This document shows, one piece after another, positions 33,096 through 40,795 of a DNA stretch of 47,646 nt. The notes beneath the pieces are model-generated. The model did not search any database. It had not been told where the DNA came from and saw only the letters and a list, made by a program, of their open reading frames with translations. The translations under genes were made by a program, and so were the position numbers. Each line of letters starts with the position of its first letter. Positions within the stretch are counted from its first letter, which is position 1. The DNA comes from Streptoalloteichus tenebrarius (GTDB lineage: Bacteria > Actinomycetota > Actinomycetes > Mycobacteriales > Pseudonocardiaceae): the NCBI RefSeq assembly GCF_024171885.1, contig NZ_JAMTCP010000048.1, positions 1 to 47,646 on the forward strand. Direction: 5' to 3'.

Positions 33096-33970
33096 GCCGA
33101 CCACCCTCCTTCGCGGTACTGGTCCCACACCCAACCGAGTGTCCGGCGGGCGAGGACGGACAGGGCGTGCCTGCGGTAGGCGGCGGTCGCGCGCACGTCG
33201 TCGATCGGGGACGCGGCGCGCGCCACCAGCTCGCCGAAGCGCCGGCGCACGGACTCGGCGAGCGGTCCTCGGGACTCCCACAGGCCGGTGTCGGCCAGCT
33301 CGGCGGCCAGGAACTCCTCCGCCTCGGTGGCGCGGCGCGGTGTGGGCGCCGCCGAGCCGATGCCCGTTCCCACCCGCCCCCGGTCGGGGTGCAGGGCCAA
33401 CCCGAAGGCGCACACCGCGATGACCATGGCGTTGCGGGTGCCGACCTTGGCGAACTGCTGCGGCCCGCGGGCCACGTCCAGGTGGACGGCGGCGACCAGC
33501 TCGTCGGGCTCCAGCGCGTTGCGCTTGACGCCCCGGTAGAACTCGACGGCCGGAACCATGCGCACGCCCCTGGTCGAGGCCACCTCCACGTCCGCGTCGG
33601 TGGCGAGCAGCACGGGGTGCGAGTCGCCGGCGGGCGAGGCCGCGCCGAGGTTGCCGCCCACCGTGCCCCGGTTGCGGATCTGCGGCGAGCCCACGGTCCG
33701 CGAGGCCATGGCCAGCCCCGGCAGGCGGTCACCCAGCTCCGCGATGATCCGGGCGTAGGGCACGCCGGCGCCGAGCCGGACCCTGCCGTCGCGCTCGGAC
33801 CACTCGGCCAGCTCGGCCACCCGGTTCAGGTCGAGCAGGGCCGGGGGCCGGCGGTGGTCGAAGTTGATCTCGACCATCACGTCGGTGCCCCCGGCGATCG
33901 GGACGGCGTCGGGCAGCGCGGCCTTGGCCTCCAGGGCCTCGGCCCAGCTTCCCGGTCGCAGGAAGTCCAC
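33086..33970 (-). CDS. pucC: xanthine dehydrogenase, FAD-binding subunit
   Basis: A 294-residue medium subunit. It has the FAD motifs VPIAGGTDVMVEINFDHRRP (about residues 24-43) and SPQIRNRGTVGGNLGAASPAGD in part (about 115-135), followed by a CO-dehydrogenase-flavoprotein C-terminal domain. GTG 33970 is preferred: AAGGAG lies eight bases upstream. The GTG nine bases earlier (33979) overlaps that site. A GTCCACTGTGGAC palindrome covers the start codon and SD spacer, so a protein bound there would block translation or transcription start. Confidence 0.93.
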   Translation of the reverse strand: MDFLRPGSWAEALEAKAALPDAVPIAGGTDVMVEINFDHRRPPALLDLNRVAELAEWSERDGRVRLGAGVPYARIIAELGDRLPGLAMASRTVGSPQIRNRGTVGGNLGAASPAGDSHPVLLATDADVEVASTRGVRMVPAVEFYRGVKRNALEPDELVAAVHLDVARGPQQFAKVGTRNAMVIAVCAFGLALHPDRGRVGTGIGSAAPTPRRATEAEEFLAAELADTGLWESRGPLAESVRRRFGELVARAASPIDDVRATAAYRRHALSVLARRTLGWVWDQYREGGWSACA

Positions 33971-33977
33971 TGTGGAC
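33965..33977. repeat. GTCCACTGTGGAC palindrome over a start codon
   Basis: A perfect copy covering the GTG start of the FAD subunit and the spacer to its ribosome site. Confidence 0.7.
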
Positions 33978-33988
33978 ACTCCTTCCGC

Positions 33989-34861
33989 TCACCACGCCAT
34001 GCCGGCCGGCGGCGCGTCGTCCCTGAGCACGGACCCCTCGATCAGGCCGTACGGCCGGTCGGCCGCGTGGAACACCTCGTTCGGGTTGTCCAGGCCGAAC
34101 GGGGCCAGGTCGACCAGGAAATGGTGCTTGTTCGGCAGGCTCAGCCGCACCTCCACGATCTCGGGACAGGTCCGTAACACGCGCTCGCCCATCGCGTAGA
34201 GGGTCTGTTGCAGCGACAGGCTGTACGTCTCGGCGAACGCGTCCAGCAGGGCGCGCCGCGCCGTGGCGTAGGACTTGCCCCAGTCGGTGTCCTCCGCACC
34301 CTCGTGCCGCCAGGTGGCGTTGACGGCGGTGGCGAGGATGCGGTCCCGCGTCTCCTGGAGGGTGGTGTACCGGTCCTTCAGGAACCCCCAGAACTCCGAA
34401 CCGGTGGAGTTGAGCACGACCAGGTCGGTGATGCCGGAGACCACCCACGCCTGTCGCCCGTCGTAGGTCACCACCGCCGTGCGCGTGCCCTCCCCCGACC
34501 GGGCGAAGGAGTGGTGCGCGGGCGCGCCCTCCAGCTCCAGCCGCGTCCACGGGTACTGCTCGATCCGCACCCTGGCCCTGCCGACGGTCGGCTGCGAGTC
34601 CACGAAGTGCCGGGCCAGCCGCAGCCCGAACTCCTCGATCTCGCCGACGCCGTCCCTGGCGAACACGTAGACCGTGTTCTTCTGGGTGTCGGTCGGCAGG
34701 ACCTTGTCGTTGGCCCCGGTGAGGTGGGTGTCGGTCATGTCGCCGGACAACGCCACGCTGACGTTGAGGTCGGTGACGCGGTGCGCCTCGGCGTCCCGGT
34801 CGATCCGGACGACGCGGGTCTCGGCCTTGCCGTACTGGTTGTCCCCCAACACGATCGACAT
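33989..34861 (-). CDS. uaZ: urate oxidase (uricase)
   Basis: A 290-residue cofactor-free uricase. Family marks are YGKAETRVVRI (near residue 10), the active-site Thr region SGDMTDTHLTGANDKVLPTDTQKN in part, and the signature VVLNSTGSEFWGFLKDRY with the following TL-ETRDRILAT. LPNKHHFLVDL near the C-terminus completes the second T-fold repeat. It oxidises urate to 5-hydroxyisourate, the substrate of the next upstream gene product. It sits three bases after the HIU hydrolase stop. Confidence 0.96.
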   Translation of the reverse strand: MSIVLGDNQYGKAETRVVRIDRDAEAHRVTDLNVSVALSGDMTDTHLTGANDKVLPTDTQKNTVYVFARDGVGEIEEFGLRLARHFVDSQPTVGRARVRIEQYPWTRLELEGAPAHHSFARSGEGTRTAVVTYDGRQAWVVSGITDLVVLNSTGSEFWGFLKDRYTTLQETRDRILATAVNATWRHEGAEDTDWGKSYATARRALLDAFAETYSLSLQQTLYAMGERVLRTCPEIVEVRLSLPNKHHFLVDLAPFGLDNPNEVFHAADRPYGLIEGSVLRDDAPPAGMAW

Positions 34862-34864
34862 TCC

Positions 34865-35182
34865 TCAGCTCCCTCGGTACGTGGAGTAGGCGAACGGGCT
34901 CAACAGCAGCGGAACGTGGTAGTGCTCGGCGGGGTCGTCGATCCGGAAGGTCACGGCCACCTCGGGGTAGAAGGCGTCCTCGCCCAGGTAGCCGGCGGTG
35001 TCGAAGACCAGGCGGTGCGTGCCGGGACCCGGGTCCCACCCGGTGACCCTGCCGTCGTCGTTGGTGCGGGTCGCGGCCACCGGCTGCCAGCCGTCCCGCC
35101 CGTCCCACCGGTCCAGCCGGACCGCGAGGCCGGCGGCGGGCCGGCCCCGCGCGGCGTCCAGCACGTGCGTCGACAGGCTCAT
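34865..35182 (-). CDS. uraH: 5-hydroxyisourate hydrolase (transthyretin-like)
   Basis: A 105-residue protein. It opens with the family's LSTHVLDAARGRPAAGLAVRL and ends with the C-terminal YRGS tetrapeptide that marks HIU hydrolases. It opens the unstable product of uricase to OHCU. It overlaps the OHCU decarboxylase stop in an ATGA junction and is followed after three bases by uricase, so the three genes encode consecutive steps. Confidence 0.96.
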   Translation of the reverse strand: MSLSTHVLDAARGRPAAGLAVRLDRWDGRDGWQPVAATRTNDDGRVTGWDPGPGTHRLVFDTAGYLGEDAFYPEVAVTFRIDDPAEHYHVPLLLSPFAYSTYRGS

Positions 35183-35697
35183 GGCGTCACCAGCCCCGTC
35201 ACCCGCAGGGCCACGATCTCGCCCAGCTCGGCCCGGACCACCGCGCGCTCGGTCTCCTCGTCGTTGCCCAGCCGGGCGCGCAGGGCGGCGAGCACCTCCT
35301 CGGCGCTCCTGCCGGTGGCCCGGATGAGGAAGACGTGGCCGAAGCGCTCCTCGTAGGCGAGGTTCCCGGCGACCAGCGCCGCCCGGACCTCCTCGTCCCC
35401 GGTCGCGGCCGCCGACTGCTCCCGCCGCGACCACACCGCCTCCCTGCTCCCGCCCCGCGCCCGCTCGCCGATGCGCGGGTGGGCGGCCAGGGCGCGGAGC
35501 ACGGCGGGCCAGTCGAGGTCGGCGAGCGCGGCGTCGGCGGCGGCGCGCAGCGCGGCCGGGTCGGGGTACGGGCGGCCCGCGGCCACCCTCCGCGCCCACT
35601 CGTCGACGGCGCAGCACGCCGTCAGCTCCTGGACGGCCCGGTCCGGCGACAACGCGTTGAACCACGCGAGTCTGTCCGCCGTTCGGGTGACTGACAC
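35179..35697 (-). CDS. uraD: OHCU decarboxylase
   Basis: A 172-residue 2-oxo-4-hydroxy-4-carboxy-5-ureidoimidazoline decarboxylase, giving S-allantoin. It shows WFNALSPDRAVQELTACC, the active-site AHPRIGERA motif (catalytic His) and FGHVFLIRATGRSAEEVLA. Length is normal. GTG 35697 has a GGAGGTGA site seven bases upstream and is the first gene of the minus-strand purine run. It is divergent from pucR. Confidence 0.95.
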   Translation of the reverse strand: MSVTRTADRLAWFNALSPDRAVQELTACCAVDEWARRVAAGRPYPDPAALRAAADAALADLDWPAVLRALAAHPRIGERARGGSREAVWSRREQSAAATGDEEVRAALVAGNLAYEERFGHVFLIRATGRSAEEVLAALRARLGNDEETERAVVRAELGEIVALRVTGLVTP

Positions 35698-35729
35698 CGC
35701 CTGCTCACCTCCTGCCCGACAACGACCTG

Positions 35730-35747
35730 GTGTGACTGAGTACACAC
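35730..35747. promoter_or_regulatory. candidate PucR operator
   Basis: GTGTGACTGAGTACACAC is a near-palindrome (GTGT-ACT/AGT-ACAC) 33 bp before the uraD start and about 107 bp before pucR, in the shared 156-bp control region. No second copy was found here. Confidence 0.35.
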
Positions 35748-35853
35748 ACGAAGGAGTGAGGGCAGCTAGTGCAGGAAGGCATGAAACCGAGGACTGCCGC
35801 CGCCCCCGCTTTTGTGGTTTCCTCCAAGCCCGACGCGGGGAGGTGGCTGCGCC

Positions 35854-37398
35854 GTGTTGTTGCGGACACTGCTGGAGGCCCGGGACCTGAAGCTGTCGGT
35901 GCTGGTGGGCGCGGAGGACGTCGACCGCCCGATCCGGTGGGTGTTCACCACCGACCTGCGCGACCCCCGCCGCTACCTGTCCGGCGGCGAGCTGGTGCTC
36001 ACCGGGCTGATGTGGCGCCGCGCGCCCGAGGACTCCTCGGCGTTCGTCTCGGCCGTGGCCGAGGCCGGCGTGGCCGCGCTGGTCGCCGGCACCGCCGAAC
36101 TCGGCCACGTGCCCGACGACCTCGTCGACGCCTGCCGCCGGCACGGCCTCCCGCTGCTGGAGCTGGCCGTGGACGTCTCGTTCGCCACCGTGACCGAGCG
36201 GGTCATCCTGGCGCTCGCGGCCGAACGCGCCGAACCGACCGCCGCGCTGGAGCGGCACCGGCAGCTCGTCACCGCCGTCGCCGAGGGCGGCGGGCTCACC
36301 GAGCTGCTCCGACTGGCCGCCGGCGAGCTGGGCGCCGACTGCCGGGTGCTCGCCCCGACCAGCCGCCCGGTCGCCGGCACCGGCCCCGACCTGCTGCCGG
36401 GCCAACGCGCCGAGCTGGCCCGCCGCTTCCTGCTCGCCGACCGGCTGCCCAGGACGGTCCGCCTGCCCGGCCACGGCCCCGTCGCCCTGTTCGCGGCCGG
36501 CGCGCGCGGCGGCAGCCGGCTGACGAGCTGGGTGCTCGCGGTCGACGGCGACCTGGAGCGGTGGTCGACCCAGCACCGCGAGCTGGCCGTGGAGCTGGCC
36601 GGCCTGGTCGGGCTGGAACGCAGCAGGGCCGAGGACCGCCGGCACATCGAGAACCGCTCGGCCGCGGCGCTGACCCGGCTGGTGCTGGCCGAGGCCGGCG
36701 GCCAGGCCGAGATCACGGCCCGGCTGGCCGCCGCCGGGTTCGACCAGGAGCTGCCGCTGCGACTGCTGTCGGCCGAGATCACCGGCGCCCCGGCCGCCAC
36801 GGTCGCCGCCGTGCTGGACGAGCTGGTCGCCGACCTGGTGCCGCACGCGCTGGTGGCCCCGGCCGACGAGGAGGCCATCGCCGTGGTCGCCGCGGCCCCC
36901 GACCGGCTCGGCGCGCTGGTCGGCCAGGTCAGGGAGGGCGCCAGGGTCCTCCAGGCCGGGCTGGGCGGCGCCGGCCGCCTGGTGGTCGGCGTCAGCGGGC
37001 CGGTCGCGGTGACCGGGGTGCGGGCGGCGGCGGTGGAGGCCCGCAGCGCGCGTCGACTGGCCCTGCACCGGGACGCCAGGGGCGGCGTGCTGTCCGGCGA
37101 GGAGATCGCCTCGCACCAGCTCCTCCTCGCCACCGTGCCCGACGAGCTGCGCCGCTCGTTCCGCGCCCGCCTGCTCGGCCCGCTGCGCGACTACGACGCC
37201 GAGCACGGCAGCGACCTCGTCCACACCCTCCGCGTGTTCCTCGACTGCGCCTGCTCGTGGACCCGCACCGCCGCCCAGCTCCACCTGCACGTGAACACGC
37301 TGCGGTACCGCATCGGGCGGATCGAGGAGCTGACCGGCCGCCGGATGACCTCCTTCGCCGACCGGGTCGACCTCTTCCTCGCCCTCGAACTGGGCTGA
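35854..37398 (+). CDS. pucR: PucR-family regulator of purine catabolism
   Basis: A 514-residue regulator. The N-terminal PucR ligand domain (about residues 1-125) has LLRTLLEARDLKLSVL, the IRWVFTTDLRDPRRYL segment and GGELVLTGLMW. A long middle region follows, then the C-terminal PucR helix-turn-helix FLDCACSWTRTAAQLHLHVN with TLRYRIGRIEELTGR. GTG 35854 has GGAGGTG eight bases upstream; longer frames lack a site. Divergence from uraD and family membership indicate control of the whole 23586-35697 run. Confidence 0.94.
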   Translation: MLLRTLLEARDLKLSVLVGAEDVDRPIRWVFTTDLRDPRRYLSGGELVLTGLMWRRAPEDSSAFVSAVAEAGVAALVAGTAELGHVPDDLVDACRRHGLPLLELAVDVSFATVTERVILALAAERAEPTAALERHRQLVTAVAEGGGLTELLRLAAGELGADCRVLAPTSRPVAGTGPDLLPGQRAELARRFLLADRLPRTVRLPGHGPVALFAAGARGGSRLTSWVLAVDGDLERWSTQHRELAVELAGLVGLERSRAEDRRHIENRSAAALTRLVLAEAGGQAEITARLAAAGFDQELPLRLLSAEITGAPAATVAAVLDELVADLVPHALVAPADEEAIAVVAAAPDRLGALVGQVREGARVLQAGLGGAGRLVVGVSGPVAVTGVRAAAVEARSARRLALHRDARGGVLSGEEIASHQLLLATVPDELRRSFRARLLGPLRDYDAEHGSDLVHTLRVFLDCACSWTRTAAQLHLHVNTLRYRIGRIEELTGRRMTSFADRVDLFLALELG

Positions 37399-37423
37399 CC
37401 GGCCCCGCCCGCCGCCGCGCCGG

Positions 37424-38215
37424 TCAGGCGATGCCGTTGAGCAGGCGCTCGACCTGGCCCACCAGCCGGTTCGCGTCGGTGGGGGCGACGGTGACCCACC
37501 ACCGCCCGTCCACCGCGCGGTGCCGTTCCATCAGGTACCGGCCGGCCGGGGTGTCGTGGAACCCGACCACGTGGTCCGCGCGGCCCCAGCGGCCGAGCCC
37601 GTCCACCACGGTCGCCCCGAACCGCCCGCCGTGGCAGGCGTCCGCCGACATCCTGGCGAGGTGGTGGGCGTCGGCCGGGTGCGCGCCCAGGTCGCACAAC
37701 GCGGTCCGCAACGACGCGACCGAGGCGCCGGACATCGCCGCGGCCTGTTCGAGGAGGTCGGCCGGTAAGGACACCGACCGGCCGGGCCCCGCCGGTCGGG
37801 GCGGCAGCAGCCGCACCACCGACACCGCCAGGCCGGCCGGGTCGATCGCGTGCACCCTGAGGTGGTCGGAGACCAGGACGGCGAGCACGGCGCGGCTGCC
37901 CGAGGCCGCGGCCAGCGCCCTGACCTCCGTGCCCAGCCACAACCGGGCGTCGACGCTGCGCCTCGGCCTGGCCAGCACGGCCAACGCGGCCACGAAGTCC
38001 AGGTCGTAGCCGTGGCCGTCGAACAGACCGGAGGCCCGCATCTCGGCGTACGCCTCGTCGACCACCCGTCGCCGCTCCTCCTCCGGGTAGCCGCGCGGGG
38101 CGACGTGCAGCACGGCCGGCATCGGCGGCAGGCCGAGGTCCTGCCACGCGACCTGGTAGGCGGTGGCCGAGACCATCGGGACATGCGGCATGGTGATCAT
38201 CTGCGAGCGGTCCAC
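37424..38215 (-). CDS. ESX secretion-associated protein, EspG family
   Basis: A 263-residue EspG-like chaperone for PE/PPE-type substrates. It opens with TAYQVAWQDLGLPPMPAVL, then the EspG pattern RLWLGTEVRALAAASG with strands VLAVLVSDHLRVHAIDPAG and a C-terminal GRYLMERHRAVDGRWWVTVAPTD block in part. It follows the PPE-like gene by 27 bp, as expected for a substrate and its chaperone. The start is uncertain: GTG 38215 or one of several in-frame ATGs up to about residue 14. Confidence 0.88.
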   Translation of the reverse strand: MDRSQMITMPHVPMVSATAYQVAWQDLGLPPMPAVLHVAPRGYPEEERRRVVDEAYAEMRASGLFDGHGYDLDFVAALAVLARPRRSVDARLWLGTEVRALAAASGSRAVLAVLVSDHLRVHAIDPAGLAVSVVRLLPPRPAGPGRSVSLPADLLEQAAAMSGASVASLRTALCDLGAHPADAHHLARMSADACHGGRFGATVVDGLGRWGRADHVVGFHDTPAGRYLMERHRAVDGRWWVTVAPTDANRLVGQVERLLNGIA

Positions 38216-38242
38216 CGTCCTGGGGTCCGTCCTGGCGGCCGT

Positions 38243-39580
38243 TCAGTCCTCGGCCTTCGGGTCCTGGTCGATCACGGCCGGCGCCACCCACGCCGGGTCC
38301 TCGAACAACCGGGGCTCGGCGTCGACCACGAACCGCGACCGGTGCTCGCCGTCCCGTTCGCGCGGCCACTGCCCCGGCACGTGCTGGAGCCACGGCCCCG
38401 TGTGGTTCGCACGAGCGACGCCCTGCACGCCAGCCTCGCCAGGAAGTCGTTGCGGCGTCGGGGTTTCCTCGGCGGCGGCGAAGCCGCCGGCGCGCCGGTC
38501 ACCCGGCCACGCGTCGCCGTGCTCGCCAGGGCCGGGCGACGGTCCACCGCTCCGGGACGGCCCGCCGGGGCCGCCGCCCCGCGACGGGAAGGCGCCAGGG
38601 CCGCCCGCGCCGAGCGGGCGGCCTGCCGTCGTCCCCTGGGTCCGCGTCAGCGGGGGGACCACGTCGCCCGGGGTCGGGGCGACCGACGGGACGGGTGATC
38701 CGCCCAGGACGGCGGGGTGGGGCGACGAGCCGGTCGCTGGCCGGGCCGCGACTGTCCTCTGTGGATTGATGGCCACGGGTCCCTGTCCCTCGCGCCCGTC
38801 CGCCCGGCGCGACGCCGTCCGGTCGTCCACCGCCGCGTCGCGCGCGGGGTCCTCAGGGGACGGATCCGACCCGCTCCCCATGGTGTCCACAGTGGACTTA
38901 CCACCGTCGGTGCCGTCGGTGCCGTCAGCGCTGTCGGTACCGTCAGCGCGGCCGTCGTGCGCCGTGACGGTCACGTCCGCCTCCCCGCCCGACACCACCA
39001 CCGGCGGCCGTGCCGACCCCTCCTCGACGACCTCGACCACCACCCGGGGCGCCGGCTCGAAGCGCGGGATCCTGACCAGGGTGTCGAACGTGCTCGCGGC
39101 GTAGACGTCCATCACCGCGGCCGCCTTCATGTGGGCCTCGCGCGCCGCCACCTCCTGTTCCTGGAGGTCGGTCGTCAGCCCGAAGAACTCCGCGAGCCCC
39201 CGGGTGAACGCGGTGTCGGTGGCGGTCACCGGCACGGGCGGCGGCATCGTCCTGACCGCGCGGACGTAGTGTTCCACCTGGGCGTCGAGCCCCCTGCGGA
39301 CCTCCCGCACGAACGCGACCGCCTCGTCGGTCCAGTTCCGGAGTTCCCGCAGGGCCACGTCCGCCCGCTCGGCGGCCTCCCCCTCCCAGCCCTCCCTGAG
39401 GCGCGCGAGGCCCAGGAGGAGCTCCGACTGCGCCTCCTCCAGCCTGGCGCGCGCCTCGTCCAACAGCTCGCGGACCGGGTCGGCGACCCCCACCCCCGGC
39501 CCGGAGTTGAGGTCGTGGTACAGCTTCTCGTGCGGCACCGCGAGATAGTCGCGGCAACCGAACCACGCCGCTTCCCCCAT
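38243..39580 (-). CDS. PPE-like / WXG-type ESX substrate with proline-rich tail
   Basis: A 445-residue protein. The N-terminal about 180 residues form a long helical hairpin, with the WEGEAAERA turn typical of WXG/PPE-type ESX substrates and the GDR-like opening MGEAAWFGCRDYLAVPHEKL. The C-terminal about 250 residues are low-complexity Gly/Pro/Ser/Thr-rich, as in exported surface proteins. The ATG at 39580 has a GGGAAGGG site. It is followed by its likely chaperone EspG. A GTCCACAGTGGAC palindrome lies inside the tail region. Confidence 0.85.
   Translation of the reverse strand: MGEAAWFGCRDYLAVPHEKLYHDLNSGPGVGVADPVRELLDEARARLEEAQSELLLGLARLREGWEGEAAERADVALRELRNWTDEAVAFVREVRRGLDAQVEHYVRAVRTMPPPVPVTATDTAFTRGLAEFFGLTTDLQEQEVAAREAHMKAAAVMDVYAASTFDTLVRIPRFEPAPRVVVEVVEEGSARPPVVVSGGEADVTVTAHDGRADGTDSADGTDGTDGGKSTVDTMGSGSDPSPEDPARDAAVDDRTASRRADGREGQGPVAINPQRTVAARPATGSSPHPAVLGGSPVPSVAPTPGDVVPPLTRTQGTTAGRPLGAGGPGAFPSRGGGPGGPSRSGGPSPGPGEHGDAWPGDRRAGGFAAAEETPTPQRLPGEAGVQGVARANHTGPWLQHVPGQWPRERDGEHRSRFVVDAEPRLFEDPAWVAPAVIDQDPKAED
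38885..38897. repeat. GTCCACAGTGGAC palindrome inside a coding region
   Basis: A copy of the recurring palindrome in the disordered tail of the PPE-like gene, coding for Ser-Thr-Val-Asp. Confidence 0.65.
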
Positions 39581-39600
39581 GGAAAACCCTTCCCCCGCCC

Positions 39601-39731
39601 CGTTTCCCGTTCGAGCCCCGTTTCCTCAGGACTCCGCCTTCTCAGGGCTCGGTTTCCTCAGGAGCCCGTTTCCTCAGGACCCCGTTCCCGATCAAGCCCT
39701 ATTCCCGTTCGAGCCCTATTCCCGTTCGAGC
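39601..39731. repeat. degenerate 15-18-bp tandem array across a stop codon
   Basis: Units of the types CGTTTCCTCAGGACCC and CTATTCCCGTTCGAGCC are repeated about eight times between the PPE-like start and the DUF3558 3' end. The last two units repeat the DUF3558 ending GAGCGGGAATAG, so its stop codon is duplicated. Confidence 0.75.
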
Positions 39732-40306
39732 AACGTGCCGACGACCGCGTCGGCGAGCAGCCGAACCCGCCGGCACAGCTCGTCCTTCCCGAGGGGCGGC
39801 CTGATCCCGTCCTCCCGGTACTGGAGCTGAAGCATGTTCCCCGGGGCCACGTCGATGGACGCGGTGCAGAAGTCCGACGCCGGCGGCGCCCCGTCGGTGC
39901 GCAGCTCCAGGGCGGGGAAGCCGCGGACCCGGTAGTCCTGCCGCGCCCCGACCGCCCGGCCCGGCGCCATCACCTCGATCCCCGCCTTGATGCCGGTCAC
40001 CACCTGGAACGCGACCTTCTCGTTGCTGTTCCGGAAGCTGCACGCCGGGCTCTCGAACACGTAGCTCTTGGCGGGGATGGGCGGACGGTCGATGCCGAAC
40101 CGCTGCCGGGTTTCCGGGGTGACCAGGGAACAGGGATCGATCCCCACCAACCGCACCTCCTTCGGCCGGGACACCAGCGACGTGGGTGTCGCGGGGGCCG
40201 AGGTGCGCCCGGGGGTCGGGGTGCCCTGGGCGACGACGGTCCGGCCACACCCCGGCAGCGCCAACACCATCCCCAGCAGTACGACGAGCCGCGCACCGCG
40301 AACCAT
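39716..40306 (-). CDS. DUF3558 lipoprotein
   Basis: A 196-residue secreted lipoprotein. The signal peptide ends in lipobox LPGC (Cys at about residue 20). A Thr/Pro-rich linker follows. The DUF3558 domain then begins with GIDPCSLVTPETRQRFGI and has conserved Cys at ACSFRNSNEKVAF and DFCTASIDVAPG. Such proteins are common in Pseudonocardiaceae ESX-type operons. It starts three bases after the small WXG-like gene and has a GGAGG site. Confidence 0.92.
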   Translation of the reverse strand: MVRGARLVVLLGMVLALPGCGRTVVAQGTPTPGRTSAPATPTSLVSRPKEVRLVGIDPCSLVTPETRQRFGIDRPPIPAKSYVFESPACSFRNSNEKVAFQVVTGIKAGIEVMAPGRAVGARQDYRVRGFPALELRTDGAPPASDFCTASIDVAPGNMLQLQYREDGIRPPLGKDELCRRVRLLADAVVGTLLERE

Positions 40307-40309
40307 CGC

Positions 40310-40669
40310 TCAACCTCCACCGCCGGAGAAGCCCCCGGCGTTGTCCTCGTCAGCCTGTCGGTAACGCGTGCTGATCTCGGTGAGCCCGGAGGTGATCTCG
40401 TCGATCCGGTCGCGGTACTGGCTGAGCGCCGCCCTGGCCGGCATCAACCGCTCGTTCAGCACGCGCGCCGCGTCCATGCTGACGTCGTCGCTGGCCATGG
40501 ACTGGATCTGGAGACGGTGGTTCATGTCCTCCACGAACGGGGAGAGCCGGTCCAGCGCCCGCTGGAACAGCCGGTGCGCGACGAGGACCTCGTCCCGGTC
40601 GAAGCGGAAACCGATGTCGTGTCGCGGACCGTCTCGCGGCGGGATTCCCGATCCGCCCTCGCCCGACAT
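40310..40669 (-). CDS. small WXG100-like helical protein
   Basis: A 119-residue all-helical protein without signal peptide (FDRDEVLVAHRLFQRALDRLSPF, then VLNERLMPARAALSQYRDRI) with a Gly-rich C-terminus. Size and operon position fit an ESX substrate or partner, although the WXG turn itself is not present. ATG 40669 has a GCGGGGG site. It is the first gene of the 40669 to 37424 operon and has a CRP-like operator just upstream. Confidence 0.75.
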   Translation of the reverse strand: MSGEGGSGIPPRDGPRHDIGFRFDRDEVLVAHRLFQRALDRLSPFVEDMNHRLQIQSMASDDVSMDAARVLNERLMPARAALSQYRDRIDEITSGLTEISTRYRQADEDNAGGFSGGGG

Positions 40670-40681
40670 GCGCACCCCCGC

Positions 40682-40697
40682 TGTGCGTTAGATCACA
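40682..40697. promoter_or_regulatory. CRP-type operator upstream of the ESX operon
   Basis: TGTGCGTTAGATCACA matches the CRP consensus TGTGA-6-TCACA at 9 of 10 defined bases. It lies 13 bp upstream of the first ESX gene's start, close enough to repress it or overlap its -10. Confidence 0.55.
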
Positions 40698-40795
40698 CGC
40701 TGGGGGGCAGGTTGCCCGATCGAGGTTGGGCGCAGGTTGGCACCCACGCCTTCTGGGTGAAGGTCGTGACGATCTCGTGACCGCCATGCGGCGGA

